From positions 7,553,501 through 7,617,500 of the forward strand of contig CM061102.1 of the NCBI GenBank assembly GCA_030770545.1: DNA of 64,000 nucleotides, in the 5' to 3' direction. Of the stretch, positions 37,901-50,100 are shown one piece after another. The DNA is from Macropodus opercularis (Eukaryota; Chordata; Actinopteri; Anabantiformes; Osphronemidae). Every line of letters starts with the position of its first letter. Within the stretch, counting starts at the first letter, position 1. Below the pieces are notes generated by a model. That model was not told where the DNA came from and made no database searches. It was given only the letters and a program-made list of their open reading frames with translations. Position numbers and translations under genes: made by a program.

Positions 37901-40500
37901 CACGGCTTTCTCACACACACACCATTAATCCGCACAGGAAACACAAAATGCAGCCAAACAAAGACTGCTAGTGTTAGACAGATTAAATTACAGTAATTAC
38001 AATGTTCATCATCTACAGTAAGTTTAGCATGTAAGCCTGTATTAGCTAATTAGCACTAAAAACAAATACAGCTGAGGCTGAGGGAATATCATTAGTGATC
38101 AAGTGATCATTTATCGCAGGGAAAATACAGGTAATAATAAATAAAGACATTTCAGTTTGGAACATGGTGATGTGCTGGAGAACAGACTGGCATTTACTAA
38201 GAAGGACTGGTTGCCCTCCTCAAATGCTGCATCCTCAACACTGACACTAGTTGACCGTAGCCACCAACTTCATCAAACCTGCAAGATGCATTAAGCTCAG
38301 CCACATCTGGCATCTTCAGTAAATGCAGCACCTTTGAGTCGTCACATTCAAAACGCAGTCAATCTGTACTCGTGTAGTTTTATGTTCAGTCTAAACTCCT
38401 GGCAGGAGACGCGGTCAAATCTCTCTGAACTGATACAGCGTGAGATAAAACAAATACACTTTCCACAGCTTGTTCCATGAACATAGTAGAGCAAGACAAC
38501 ATCATACAAACATTTCCCAGGAGTCTGTCCTCTGGAAGGCTTTCCTAAACACCAGCCACAGAAAAACGCTTCATCTTTCCAGCCCTGACAACAGGAGGAC
38601 AACTGATGACAACAATGCACCGGCCTATGTCTTTATTTGGGGTTTTCGCACAGGACGAAGTCTTCACTAGGGGCTGCGTGTCACATACAGCTCAAGGGCT
38701 TATTGCCGGGCTGTAAATACAGAGGCCATGTGTTGTTGGGTGTATGTGTGTATGCTCCTGGGTCACAAGGTTGTACATTGTATTTTAAATAGCCAGGCCA
38801 CTGTTCTCCAGTGTACTGTGCTGGAGGCCCAACATGAGCATCACTGCTGTGCGTCGTTCTTCTACTCCAGCTCAAAAACAACAAAAACACTCTTAACACA
38901 CTTGAAGAAAGTGACCCACTTTGTAAAGCAAGCTGTAAAAGATAAACAAGTCATGGCGTCCTGCCCTCTTCTCATAAATGCTGGCGTTAGCCGTTAAAGA
39001 CTGATGTAAAACCTCTGTCTCTTGATATTTAACAGAAGACACTAGCAGACTGCTTCTACAACAGCACTAAAGGCCTTACGCAAAACACTTCTTGTACTTT
39101 CGTAGTTTCTGGGAAACTCGTAGGGTGGATTATCAGTCGAAGGTTGTATTACGCTGTGTTTGTTACTCTTCACTGTGTTTCTGGAAGGCGTCTAAGTGAC
39201 AAGTTCCCTTTGCTTCCCTAAACAAACACTGGGTCCCTCCTCTCACTTTTAACATTTGTCTCAATCGGAGAAAATGAGACAGGAAGACAAAGAACACAAA
39301 GAGAAAATCTGAGATTTGGATGTTTAAATAATACACAGGATCAAGTTATTTTGCTGGAGACAAGCTGTCTCATCTGACAGGCAGACTGTTAACGTGGTTA
39401 CGGTATTAATAATAATATTAAGTTAGTTATTAATAAGTTATTGATATTAAGTTAGCTGTAAGGATGGACATTTCCAGAGAGACGGAGCTCACAGGAGTAG
39501 GGAAGCTTTAAAAGCCCCCCTGCTGGGCGCAGCCTGCAGCGGGTGCACACAAGAAAAGCAACACCTGCACAATAGAAGCACTTTCATGCAGTAAAGAGCA
39601 AATATGTTGTCCACAAAATTTTATGAACTACCAACAACATCCAAATCCGCTGTCTCAACAAAAACAAACTGTATGAAAGTAGGTCAATAAACCATGTTAG
39701 CGTAGCTGTTGATTTCACTATGTCATGCTGTCTGACGTGATCGTGTGCTTGTTACTTCATCAACCTTAGAAGGTAAAGTAGAAAGTGTAAGAGCATCTGT
39801 TGTAGAGACCGAATCAGACTGTTAAGGCCCCACAGTGGGGACAGCTGTGAGAGTTTCCTCCCCAGGGCATCTAGCAAGAGCATTTACAAAAGGCCCCAAC
39901 TTCAAATAGTTCTGCCCTCTCTGTCTCTGGGAGCTCCCGTGGTCTTAGTAAGACCCCATAGTCAACAAACAACACTCACCTTACTGTCACACAGCACAAC
40001 ACACAACGTGTTTGGACCTTGAAGATACAAACAGTGCATCCTGGTAAGAACCGTTCAGTCCAAACATGACTTTTGTTTGTCTACAATCTGAATCTATAGT
40101 TGTACAATTGTACACAACTCCACAGCCTCTACAGGTCAACCATAGTGTGGTTGTTGTTAATGTTGTCAGTGACTCCTGCAGATGAAATCTGCAGCTTTTT
40201 AATGTCATACGCTCACAGACTTTCATTAGTGCTGTTTGCTAATGCACATCAGTTCTAAAGGCTGATGATTAGTTTCACTGCTGAAGGTCTGTGTGATTTC
40301 ATGGAAAACAAGGACATTTGGAAGTGACCTCGTACTTTTGAATGGTTGTGTGTTGTTGCCGTTGGTGTGTGCTTGTGTAATGACAGGCAATTATAAAGCG
40401 CTTTGTAAATGCATGTCGTTTACCACAGAGGCATTGTGGGAAGTGTGTGTCAGGACATCTTGGCCTCTTTTGCGCTGTTCTTCTTCAAACCCGTCAGTGA
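34931..40500. other. Intergenic region between sipa1 and the NCKX gene
   Basis: About 5.6 kb without a supportable exon on either strand. A C-rich pyrimidine tract lies near 35309-35325, and AT-rich low-complexity sequence at 39403-39450. Nothing in it resembles a known RNA gene to me. Confidence 0.5.
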
Positions 40501-41154
40501 ACTAAAAACGGACTATTACTGGTTATAACGTAGGTCTGAGGCAAATCGCTGTTTTGATTGGACCTGTGCTTAATTAGAGACACCAGGTGTGCTTAGCCAA
40601 TCAGGAGCTGAGAACGAGCCGCCACACAAGATAGGTGTTGCTTTAAATCCCTCTACGGTGCGTTTTCGTCAGTCAGTCGGCGGCTGCGTGGCCCGTTTGC
40701 GTCCGGTCCTTCTGGACGGTGCGTTTGGAGTTTGTCGCCCACTGGTGGTCGCGGAGGAAAAACACGTGTGAGCTGAGAGAGAGCGAGAGAGGGTGAAGAC
40801 GCGGCTCAGAGCATGTCGCCTCCTGTTGCTGCACCTCACTGTGGGATTTGCTGTCGACCTTTCAGGCTGAGCACATGAACGGAGCAAGCGTCTCCACGCA
40901 TTTACTCGCAAGGTGCGACCGCAAAGCTTGGACGGACTGAACGAGCTGCGTGTGTTCTGAGTCTGGAGGGGAAAACCAGGATCGTCTGCGGGGATTTTTT
41001 TTTTTTTTTTTTTGGCACAACTTGGCAGAGAAGTCGCTTTGCTGCCGTTGCTTCTGCTGGGGGTGCGTTCACTGCGCGGAGCTGTTTGCAGGGAAACTGT
41101 GAAGCAAGTGTGAGAAAGAGAGCAACAGATGTTTTTAGTGGATATGAGGTCGGA
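40501..41154 (+). promoter_or_regulatory. NCKX-gene promoter / 5' leader with uORFs
   Basis: GC- and CpG-richer than its surroundings. Contains a run of 19 T (40995-41013). Upstream frames are 40813-40878, 40875-40940 (linked by ATGA) and 41129-41158; the last ends in a TGA that overlaps the main start codon, again as ATGA. The transcription start is unknown, so which uORFs are in the mRNA is uncertain. Confidence 0.4.
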
Positions 41155-44100
41155 ATGAAAACAGCAGCGAGGCACCGGCGGCCCTTCCAGCGGTTCTGCT
41201 GCTGTGGAGTCGGGCTGGTCGCCGTCATTTGGCTCTCACAGGTCATCCAGGCACCAGGTGAGACCTTATTGTAGACATGTAGGCTGCGCGTGCTTGCCCT
41301 CGTGCGCAATAATTAAGAATATCTCGTGCGCGTCGTCTTTGCTGTAATTGTATAGTTAAAATGTTTACTTTATTAAAATAATTGCGTGAAAGGTAAAATG
41401 ATTGTCAAAATAACCAATGGCACGTAAAAGCTAAATATATTTGAATTTAACATAATTAAACAGTGCTGCATGTCAGTAAAGCCATTTTAAAAAAGTGTAT
41501 ATCCTAATTCTTTTAAAATATGACTTGTGCGCTGGTCTGGTCGTGATTTTGGTTTGGTGAGTACATAAAGCAGGAACATTTTGTGGCATGTAAATCCAAT
41601 CACTGGGGATAAGTTTAGTTATAGGTTGGAGCAGATTCGCCACACGTTCACTCGACATTTGTTTAGCTTCTCAGAGGACATGCTGTGGATCACTGGGCTG
41701 TAGGATTCTGGCTTGTGATTTTTGCCTTGAACCTAAATAGCAAGTGTGCTGTGGTTTATTTCGGCCTTTCCCCATGCTGGGAACAGAGGTACTAAATAAC
41801 AGAGAAATGTTGTTTTTAATTCATCTCCGGTTGTTTACTCTCCCTTCCATTCCATACATAACACAATGTAACTCATACAAAGCACATGTGATTAAAATAA
41901 TCCTGATTTTTCCCCACGGGCCGGTTCCTCATCAGTCTTCGTGGCAAAATAAACTTGACACAGTGAGTACAGTACATCTATAAAAGGACATGCAGTGTAG
42001 TTCATGTCACATAAATCACTGCTTCTCATTACCACTCATGCATAATAATCCTGCTTAGAATTCCTTGATCTTAAAATCATCAGCTTCCATAAAAATATAC
42101 ACCAGTCGCGTCTGTGGCCATTAATGAAGACTGCAAATGAAGAAGTCTCGTCTAGAAGCAGTGAACCTATGGGCATCTTCCTGCTCACCCCCGTCATCTC
42201 CCCCTTCAGCTCATTATCCTCTCGTCACCTTTGCTGATGCAGTCACATGCTGTCACACGTTCATCGGCAGCCTCTACACAGTTTTTCGCCAGTTATCCTG
42301 TATGCACCATAAGGGGTTGGACAAATTAACTTGGATTTGCATTTAACTGTCATCCTCGTGTTGCACGCTGTCCTTTTATTGAATGAGCTGTGTCATTTAT
42401 AGTTATACTTCTAGCCGAAAAGGTTTGTTGAACCGCGACCAAGCGGCTCAACTGAAACTAACAGCCCAGGCCAAAGTTCCTAGTCTGCTGTTTGTAATGA
42501 TGACAAGCAGGTTACCCTCACACTGTGGAAAATACGAGACATGACGTAGCATTCTGAACACCAGCAGTGGTGTTAATATTGATCTGATTGAGGCAAAAGC
42601 ATAGATTTGTTTATCATAAGTTACAATACCACTTTGCGTGACATGTTCTGTGTTTGACAGCAGGCTGATGCCCGATGATCTGAACTTAATTTGTTTTGGA
42701 CAATATTTGGAATGTGAATGGGAATAATAAGCTTAAACACTGGCTGATCATGAAGACAACTAAAGCATCATGGAGAGGCTAGAACCCACTGCCAATAATA
42801 ACTCGTATTTATATTAATGTACATATTTACAGGATAAATATTCTTCTCTAGCTGCACTCATGGTAGGACCCTAATCTGTAATTTATATAACCGTGCTTAC
42901 AGTGCATTCCATTTAAGGTCAAATCAAAGGATTCATCAGCTCTGTGTTTACTCCAGCATCACTCACTGAATGTCAAAGTGGAGATTTGAAGGACTTGGCC
43001 CCATGGAGATGCTCAAACTGCTGGTCTTAAACAGACGTTTTTCAATAAAGTAATATCTGAAGCCTTAAGATTCAACAGCAGTTATGTTTACCTGCATAGT
43101 GGGAGAGTTTACTATAGCAAGCTGTGGAGGCACTGGCTGGTTCCCTCCGTTACTGAGGGCTGGTCAGCTGATTTGTCAGTGATGAGATCAAATCGCTTGT
43201 TTCTGTTAAAGGAGTCAACAGTGACAAAGCCTGACAATGTATGGCTTCGTATAAAACATGTTAAAAGTCTATGTTCAGCTGTAATGCAGTAAAATGAATT
43301 AGTGGTGTTTTTGACTTCTCTTGCTTTCTGTGTCAGTAACTGAGGACTCAACAGTCAGTGCTATTATAAGTACTCGTACTGCATGTAGAGAGATGACTAA
43401 TAATTTACATTATTTACACTTACGTTAGTGCATGCAGCCTCTGTGTTTATGTGGAGCAATGTGGGAGCAGGATTAAGATATTTCCATAAAACACCACATT
43501 TTATGTTGTGTCAGCGTTCATGACTAATCCTTCTGTAAACCTCTTTTCTTTATATTTACATTTTAGGCCTTGAGCAGGTCTTACTTGGATGAACAGTCCG
43601 TGTACCAGCAGAGTTGTCTTGTGCACCACAGATCACTAAATCATAAGCAACCTCTCTAATTCAAAGGCCAGTATCAGAATGAAGACAGTGTTGCTGAGTG
43701 CATTTAAAGCATGAGGTGGTGGCTTTTTTCTACTTTATAACCACTATTTATAACTTTAATTGGGATAGTTACAGTGGTGACCTAAAGATTAATACAGTTT
43801 TATAAAGTTAAAGAGCAAAGCACAAACAACTGTATGTGTTTATGGCCATAGCGGACCTGACCTACTTGTTCACGAGACAAAAGGTGCTGAGATCTGTGCA
43901 GCTTACCACCTGAGCTGCACAGCTTCCTGGGGAAAACCCTGTTCACAAACAACAGAACACCAGACTTATATGCAAGATATTAAGGCCAGAAAAAGAAGTA
44001 GTAACTGTTGTAAAGATGGTTTCTGAATTTACAAATACGGGCATTTCATGTTGATAATAAAATCTGTACTGTGAGATAATCCGAAGACTTTATGTAAATG

Positions 44101-47100
44101 AGTTTTTTTTTTAGCTTTGTACAAGTAATGCATGCTGTACAATCTGCAAATCAAATATACAGATTTTGTTTTCTATTTATGCCCTTATTCCAGTTTGATA
44201 TAAAATATGGTGCCATTTTGTGTCAGAAAACCTATTTGAATTTCATACAAGTAGAGCTTCATTTGATGCCTCAACATGAAAGCCTTCACGTGTCATCTCA
44301 GCCACAACTGCTGCCCTCTGGAAATGGGCACGATGGGCTCTGCACAGGTACACAACAGAGCTTGGTAATCACGAAATGCATCAGGCACACATCAAGCTGC
44401 CTCTTACATAAAACTGCTTCACTATCTTCTTAGCTCTTGGTGGAAAGATTTCTGTGGGTGGCATTGGTGCACATCTGTATTTTAAATGACACCATGACTC
44501 AAATCTATTTGTGGCACGCTCCTTGGATTTTATGGTTGTAAAGCCATAAATGATGAATCCCACACGAAGACTCGCTAACGAGGAATGAAATGCAGAGCTG
44601 ACGATAACACGAAGGTTCCTGACAGCAGCATAGACCGAAGTACTGAACTGTCTGCTATCAACCACAGCAGTAGCAAGAAAAAAATGCTTTTTAAGGGGGA
44701 CCTTTTTTTTATTGATTTTTTTTTATTTTAAACTCAGAGTATCTGCACGGGATGTAGTATGAGGGGAAAAATGAAACCAGTGCCACTAATTTAAAACAGG
44801 ACTCTTGAAGTATTTTACATATTAAAGCTGGTGCCATTATTTTCATATATTTGCTAAGATCAAAAATGAGGAACGGAGAGGGCTGAAGATGCAAATGTTT
44901 TCTGTCACAACAAGGAAACATTTAAATAAACAGAAGGTGTTTTGCACTGAAATGACTGGTGTTTTCTAACAGAGACAGAGTCTTCTGGGATTCGGCCAAG
45001 CGTGACCGGTGGGACGTTGCGATGGACTCGCAGGCTGCTGCAGGAGAAGTCTGACAACCAGAGCCTGGATCAGCCTCGAGCAGGTGAGTCACTGTTCTGT
45101 ACCTGCACAGATGCAGCCTGTTCCTCTAGTACAGATGTGCTATTTCTGCCTGGCTGTCTGCAAAACTCCGTTATCATTCAATGCAGACGTGGCAAAACAG
45201 ATTGATGCGGAAATAACAGTATGTTGTGCTATCTTACATGTTCTGATGTTTGTGCCCAGGAAAACAGATGAACGTCATGTCAGGGTAGGCTGCAGTAAAG
45301 AACTGTTATCTTTATGAGGGATTTATTATTCTGTGTTGGTTTAGAAGTTCATTTGAGGAGTTTAGGAGTGGTTTACTGACATTATCTACAGTGTATTTAT
45401 ACCGTGCATGTGTGTAGTGCCTCTCCCCTGCAGGTGAACTGAAAGGTCATGCAGACTAAGCATTGTGTTAGTTGTCAGGGGTGTGTAATCGGTGCACTGA
45501 AATGAGGCTGCTGTGTGAAAGTCTGATTAGATTTTGTAAGGTAGTCTGTTTTTTAGCAGCATCAAGCCTGTTGATTTCCAAATAGGATAGCCACAAAATA
45601 AGCAAATGCACTATAAGAAATATTGAGAGAAATATGATCCTGTATCTTCCGATTGTTATCCTATCCTCACAGAAATGTATGCTAATGAAATCATATTGGG
45701 TGCATGATGCATTATCCTGTACCACCTGAACAGCACCTCAGAGTTCTTCTATCCATAAAGGTGTGTAATGTAGATAAATACTCAACAAATGATTTATCAT
45801 CTTGATACTCTCTGCATCTAGTGATGGTTGCATATGACATTGAAGCTCACTATGACAGTGTTAAGACTGTGTGTTTTGCTTATCTCAGCAGTTGGGAAAG
45901 ATTATCATGTCAGGGCTTCCTAATTTATGTGCGAAAGGTTTACATAATGCACATCTGGCATTGGCTCTTCTGTAGATTTAATGAAAAACACAATTGAGAC
46001 CTACAGTAGGCTTAGCGTAACCTCATCCAACATACTGTAATAGTCAATGTTGGAATATCAGGATTGATCATTTCATAATTGGAAATGGGTTCTGTAAACG
46101 ATGTTGCAGTGTTCATATGGCCTCCTGGATGTTCTTGGATACATGTCCTGTGATTTTTACATCTCTATATAGATATTTTGGGGTGTGACTCACAGGGTAC
46201 AAACAGTCGAGCACAGTGTGGCAGAGAGGTCTGGCATTGGAGGGACCTCACTACACTGCTGTCTCCCACACGAAATGGAGGATGTATACAGTAGATTCCG
46301 TCACTGTGCTAATACACTGGACACAGCAGATGAAGTCAGGACAGGTAGCGCAACGCTGGGTTGAGCATAGCTCCGGACCGAGGTTGTCCTCTTCCTCAGC
46401 AGGCTCTCTGGCAGTGATTGCATAATCTGCAGTGTGATTAAAAAGCCTGCCCTGGACCTTAGGGAAATTATCTTGGGGATTGCACAGTAATGTCCATCCC
46501 CCGACTCTCTTTCTATCTTTTTTTAGCTCTCCCTTGCTTAACAAGAGGGAGACGGTGTGATCCGCCCTCATCCGACATGCCTTGGAGACCATTGTTGCTA
46601 GGCAACTGAATGCTAAATTTTGAGACCCAGACAATTCTGTCTTTCAGGCATTAAAAGTGCAAAGCAAAGACCTAAAAATAGACGACGAGGAGATGAGGGG
46701 GAGGTGAGTGAATTCAGTTGATGTAAATGAAGTAAATGTTCATACTGTGTGTTGCTGAAGCTTGTTATGTTGTTTATTTTGGCAAGGGACAGTTAGCTGA
46801 TTTTTCCACTGCCGTTTTTTCCCCTTCTTTTTATTTGTTATTTATTTTTTCTTCCTGAACTGCTTGGAACAAAAAATGTCTTCAAATATTCTTGGACTTT
46901 TTTTATTGATGAGACACAAAAACACGTTTTGGAAAATTGGCAGTAGATATGTTTGCTAAGTCCCTTTCATGAGGTTAGGACTGCGTGTTAGGTTTATCAT
47001 TAAACTTCATGCCCTAGACAGTTTTTGTTGTTATTCTACTCTGTCACAATGGTGTAAGATGATTCTCAGTGTTTGATAGTCAGGGTGGTTGGTGCGTTTT

Positions 47101-50100
47101 GAAGCCCAGTTTCCATTTCATCAGCGTTGTATTGAAACTGCCTCAAAGAAAAGCGACATCAAAGAATGCATAATTAAATTTACATTACACACCTGGTCTA
47201 TGTTTGTGTGTGTCAACACCGGTTGGGTGGTGAGTGGCATGACTTTATTGTGTGTCAGTCGATACAGTGCCTTGACTCTAGGACAGCCGGCAGACTTTCC
47301 AATCAATAGTTATTATGTACTGCCCACTGCCTGTCATTCAGACTCCATCCTCCTGCAGCTCAGCTCCTCACAACCGAAATGGTTTGACTTATTGGACATT
47401 TCACTTACTTTTAAAAAATTTGCTTGGCACTGAGCTTATGCTTGTAAATCTAATCTGCTGCTAAATATTTGATTCGTGATGTTGGTTTTACAGTCGGTTA
47501 TTTGGTGTTTAGAAATACATAAAAATTGTTTTGTAAAGATGTCACTGAAATATCACTACTCAGTAGTTTGCTTATCTTTATTCAATGAAGATCTCTTCCC
47601 AGTCAGCATTACATACACTGACACAGTTCTTCACTTCAAATGAGACCTCACAGCTCACTAGATGAAAACATTTCCTCTGCCAAAGCTTGAAAAAAAAAAC
47701 CCTCACAGCATCAATAACCTCTGAAAGTTGTGACCTATTTTTACATGAAGGAAGATTAACCCTTTATACAGAATGTCTGCTGAAGTAGCAGGTGCTCACC
47801 TTCAAGTAACGATGTAGGATCTTCTCTTACTGAGTTGATAAAACATTTTTCTTGTTTGCTTATTTCACATGATATTGAGTCCAATTTAAAAAAGGAGGCT
47901 GTGCCACTATATTATACAGCTGAGGTGTACCTCTGCTTGCAAGAAGCTAGAGATGAGTTGTGGGAGCAGTTTGTGATATTGATGGTAGAAAGACTGAAAA
48001 CAAGGGGTGTTGGAGCAAGAAGGCACTTGTGTTGTCAGAGTCTGTACATCAACACTCCAGCCTAAATCTTCCCTGAACACAATGAGTGTCACTGCTTGAC
48101 CTCTGATTACAAAACTCCTGCCTTTGTTGAGCCGTTGGCACATCTGGCTTAAATCCCTGATTTGGGAAGTTGCAGATGTGCTGTCATCATTTACCCTCGA
48201 GTTTCAGTTTGTGGTCTCGTGTTGTGAAACCGCAGCATGAGAGACTTGGCAAAGCACATTCCTGTCCAGCAACCTTCCGTAAACCAGTACACTGTTTCTG
48301 TCTCTGTGTATCTCTGGTTGTTCTCCCCCTCCTCTCTGTCTCAAACCTCTCCTAAGGGTTTGTAAGGAAAAATAAATATTTTTAGACATTACAGTCCAAA
48401 GCTGCTGTCACTTTTTTTTCTAAATCCCAACCATGGGAAACGCATATTCACCTCCCCCTTTCTCACTGTTCATGCAATTGCCTTTGGCTTCCTACTGCCA
48501 CCCATCAAAAAAAAAAAAAGCTGCCCCCAGGGAGAGGGTCACCATGGCAACTGCCTTTACCAGAGCAACTCGTCAAAGCGTCCATCTGAGCTACATGTTG
48601 CAGCTCTGCGTTTCCACCGACCGCATAACCTGAGCGTTTACGTTTGGGGGGCAGAAAGGAGACTGGATGGCTTCCAGGGGAGTTAGACAGGACGCAGAGC
48701 ACAAAACAGAAGGTGAAGGAAATGAAGCCACAGAAAGTAGCCAGATGTCCAACAGCTGATCAGGTTGACAGGCTGCTTGAGAACACGCGTGGAGTGCAGC
48801 CTCACATTTAGGCTCCGACTTTCGTGTGATAAGATGACAGAGGTTACATCCTAAGCCTTTATGGTTTAGTGAATGAGTCCAGCCCTGGATATAACAGCTG
48901 GTACAAGAAAATGTGCTGCTTCTTCTTCAGTGCTCTAATAAAGCAGAATAGAGAGACAGTCCTGTGCCAAACCTCAGAAACTCGCATCCTCTCAAGGCCT
49001 TGAACAGTGCACCGTAAACATGGAGGCAGGCAGCACAGCGCTCTGGCACACTCGCAGAAGTGTAAACAGTGGTGCACAAACATTTACATTTTTTAACAGA
49101 ACATGGTCAAATTACTGTCCACTCCTCAGGACCATGTGTCCTCCTTCTCTTTGTCTGTCAGTGCAGTGTCAAAGATTAAATCTTATACCCTCAATCACAA
49201 GGGAGCTTCTCTTAATCCTTGCAGTCTGTTGTTCAGTTTCCATGCAGCCACGGTGCAGCATGCATCGTGACGGCTGCTCCGTGCTTATTGTGTGCTTGTC
49301 GACCCACTGTTGTCTCACACAGCAGAGGAGCTATAAATAGCTCAGCGCTCCCCAGTAGTTTAAATTCATCCAGCTCGGCCCAGAGTTGTAAATCGGAGCT
49401 GTACCACACTCTTGAGGCTCTTTTGTAATGTCGAGAGAGCAGAGGGATGCTAATGCTGTCATTAACAGCTTTTTTCCCCCTTTTACACTCAAGGAATGAC
49501 AGGAAGCAGCTGCCAGTTTCACTTCCACCTCACTTTCTGTCTCAAGACAAACACTGCCTGCAAGATCTGTCAAACTGTCGCACAGGATTTTCAAAAATAT
49601 CTGTTTGATTTTACTCTTTCATTCTGAATTGAGTGGCTGTAATGAACGTATGTGACCCCCCCCCTCCCCACTCCTCCCCACAGCCATCCATGAATTTCCA
49701 GAGGACATCTTTACCAAGGAGCAGAGGGATAAGGGAGCCGTGCTTCTGCATGCCGTCTGTGTGAGTATTTCACACAGTATTACCTCTCTTCTCCTCTGGC
49801 ACAATTATAAGCAGAAACAAACTAGTTTATTTTGTGTGTGTTCGTTCTGCCGTATCTTCAAGGCTATCTACATGTTCTACGCCCTGGCCATTGTCTGTGA
49901 TGACTACTTTGTCCCTTCCCTCGAAAAGATTTCCGAGGTGAGGAAACCGTTGCTGTTGTTGCTTAATTTAATGTTTGTATATCATTTATTGTTCTGTTTT
50001 GTTTTTTTTGTCTGCCAGAACCTGCAGCTCAGTGAAGATGTGGCTGGGGCAACATTCATGGCTGCAGGAAGCTCTGCCCCAGAGCTTTTCACCTCTCTCA

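Noticed and set aside
40669..41309. Minus-strand frames of 168 and 135 codons opposite the NCKX leader
   Set aside because: Low-complexity, Arg/Ser-rich translations crossing the T19 run (a poly-Lys stretch). They are explained by GC-rich promoter sequence.
43894..43922. Short perfect hairpin (ctgtgcagct / agctgcacag) in NCKX intron 1
   Set aside because: A 10-bp stem with a 9-nt loop; too short for a microRNA precursor and without other supporting context.
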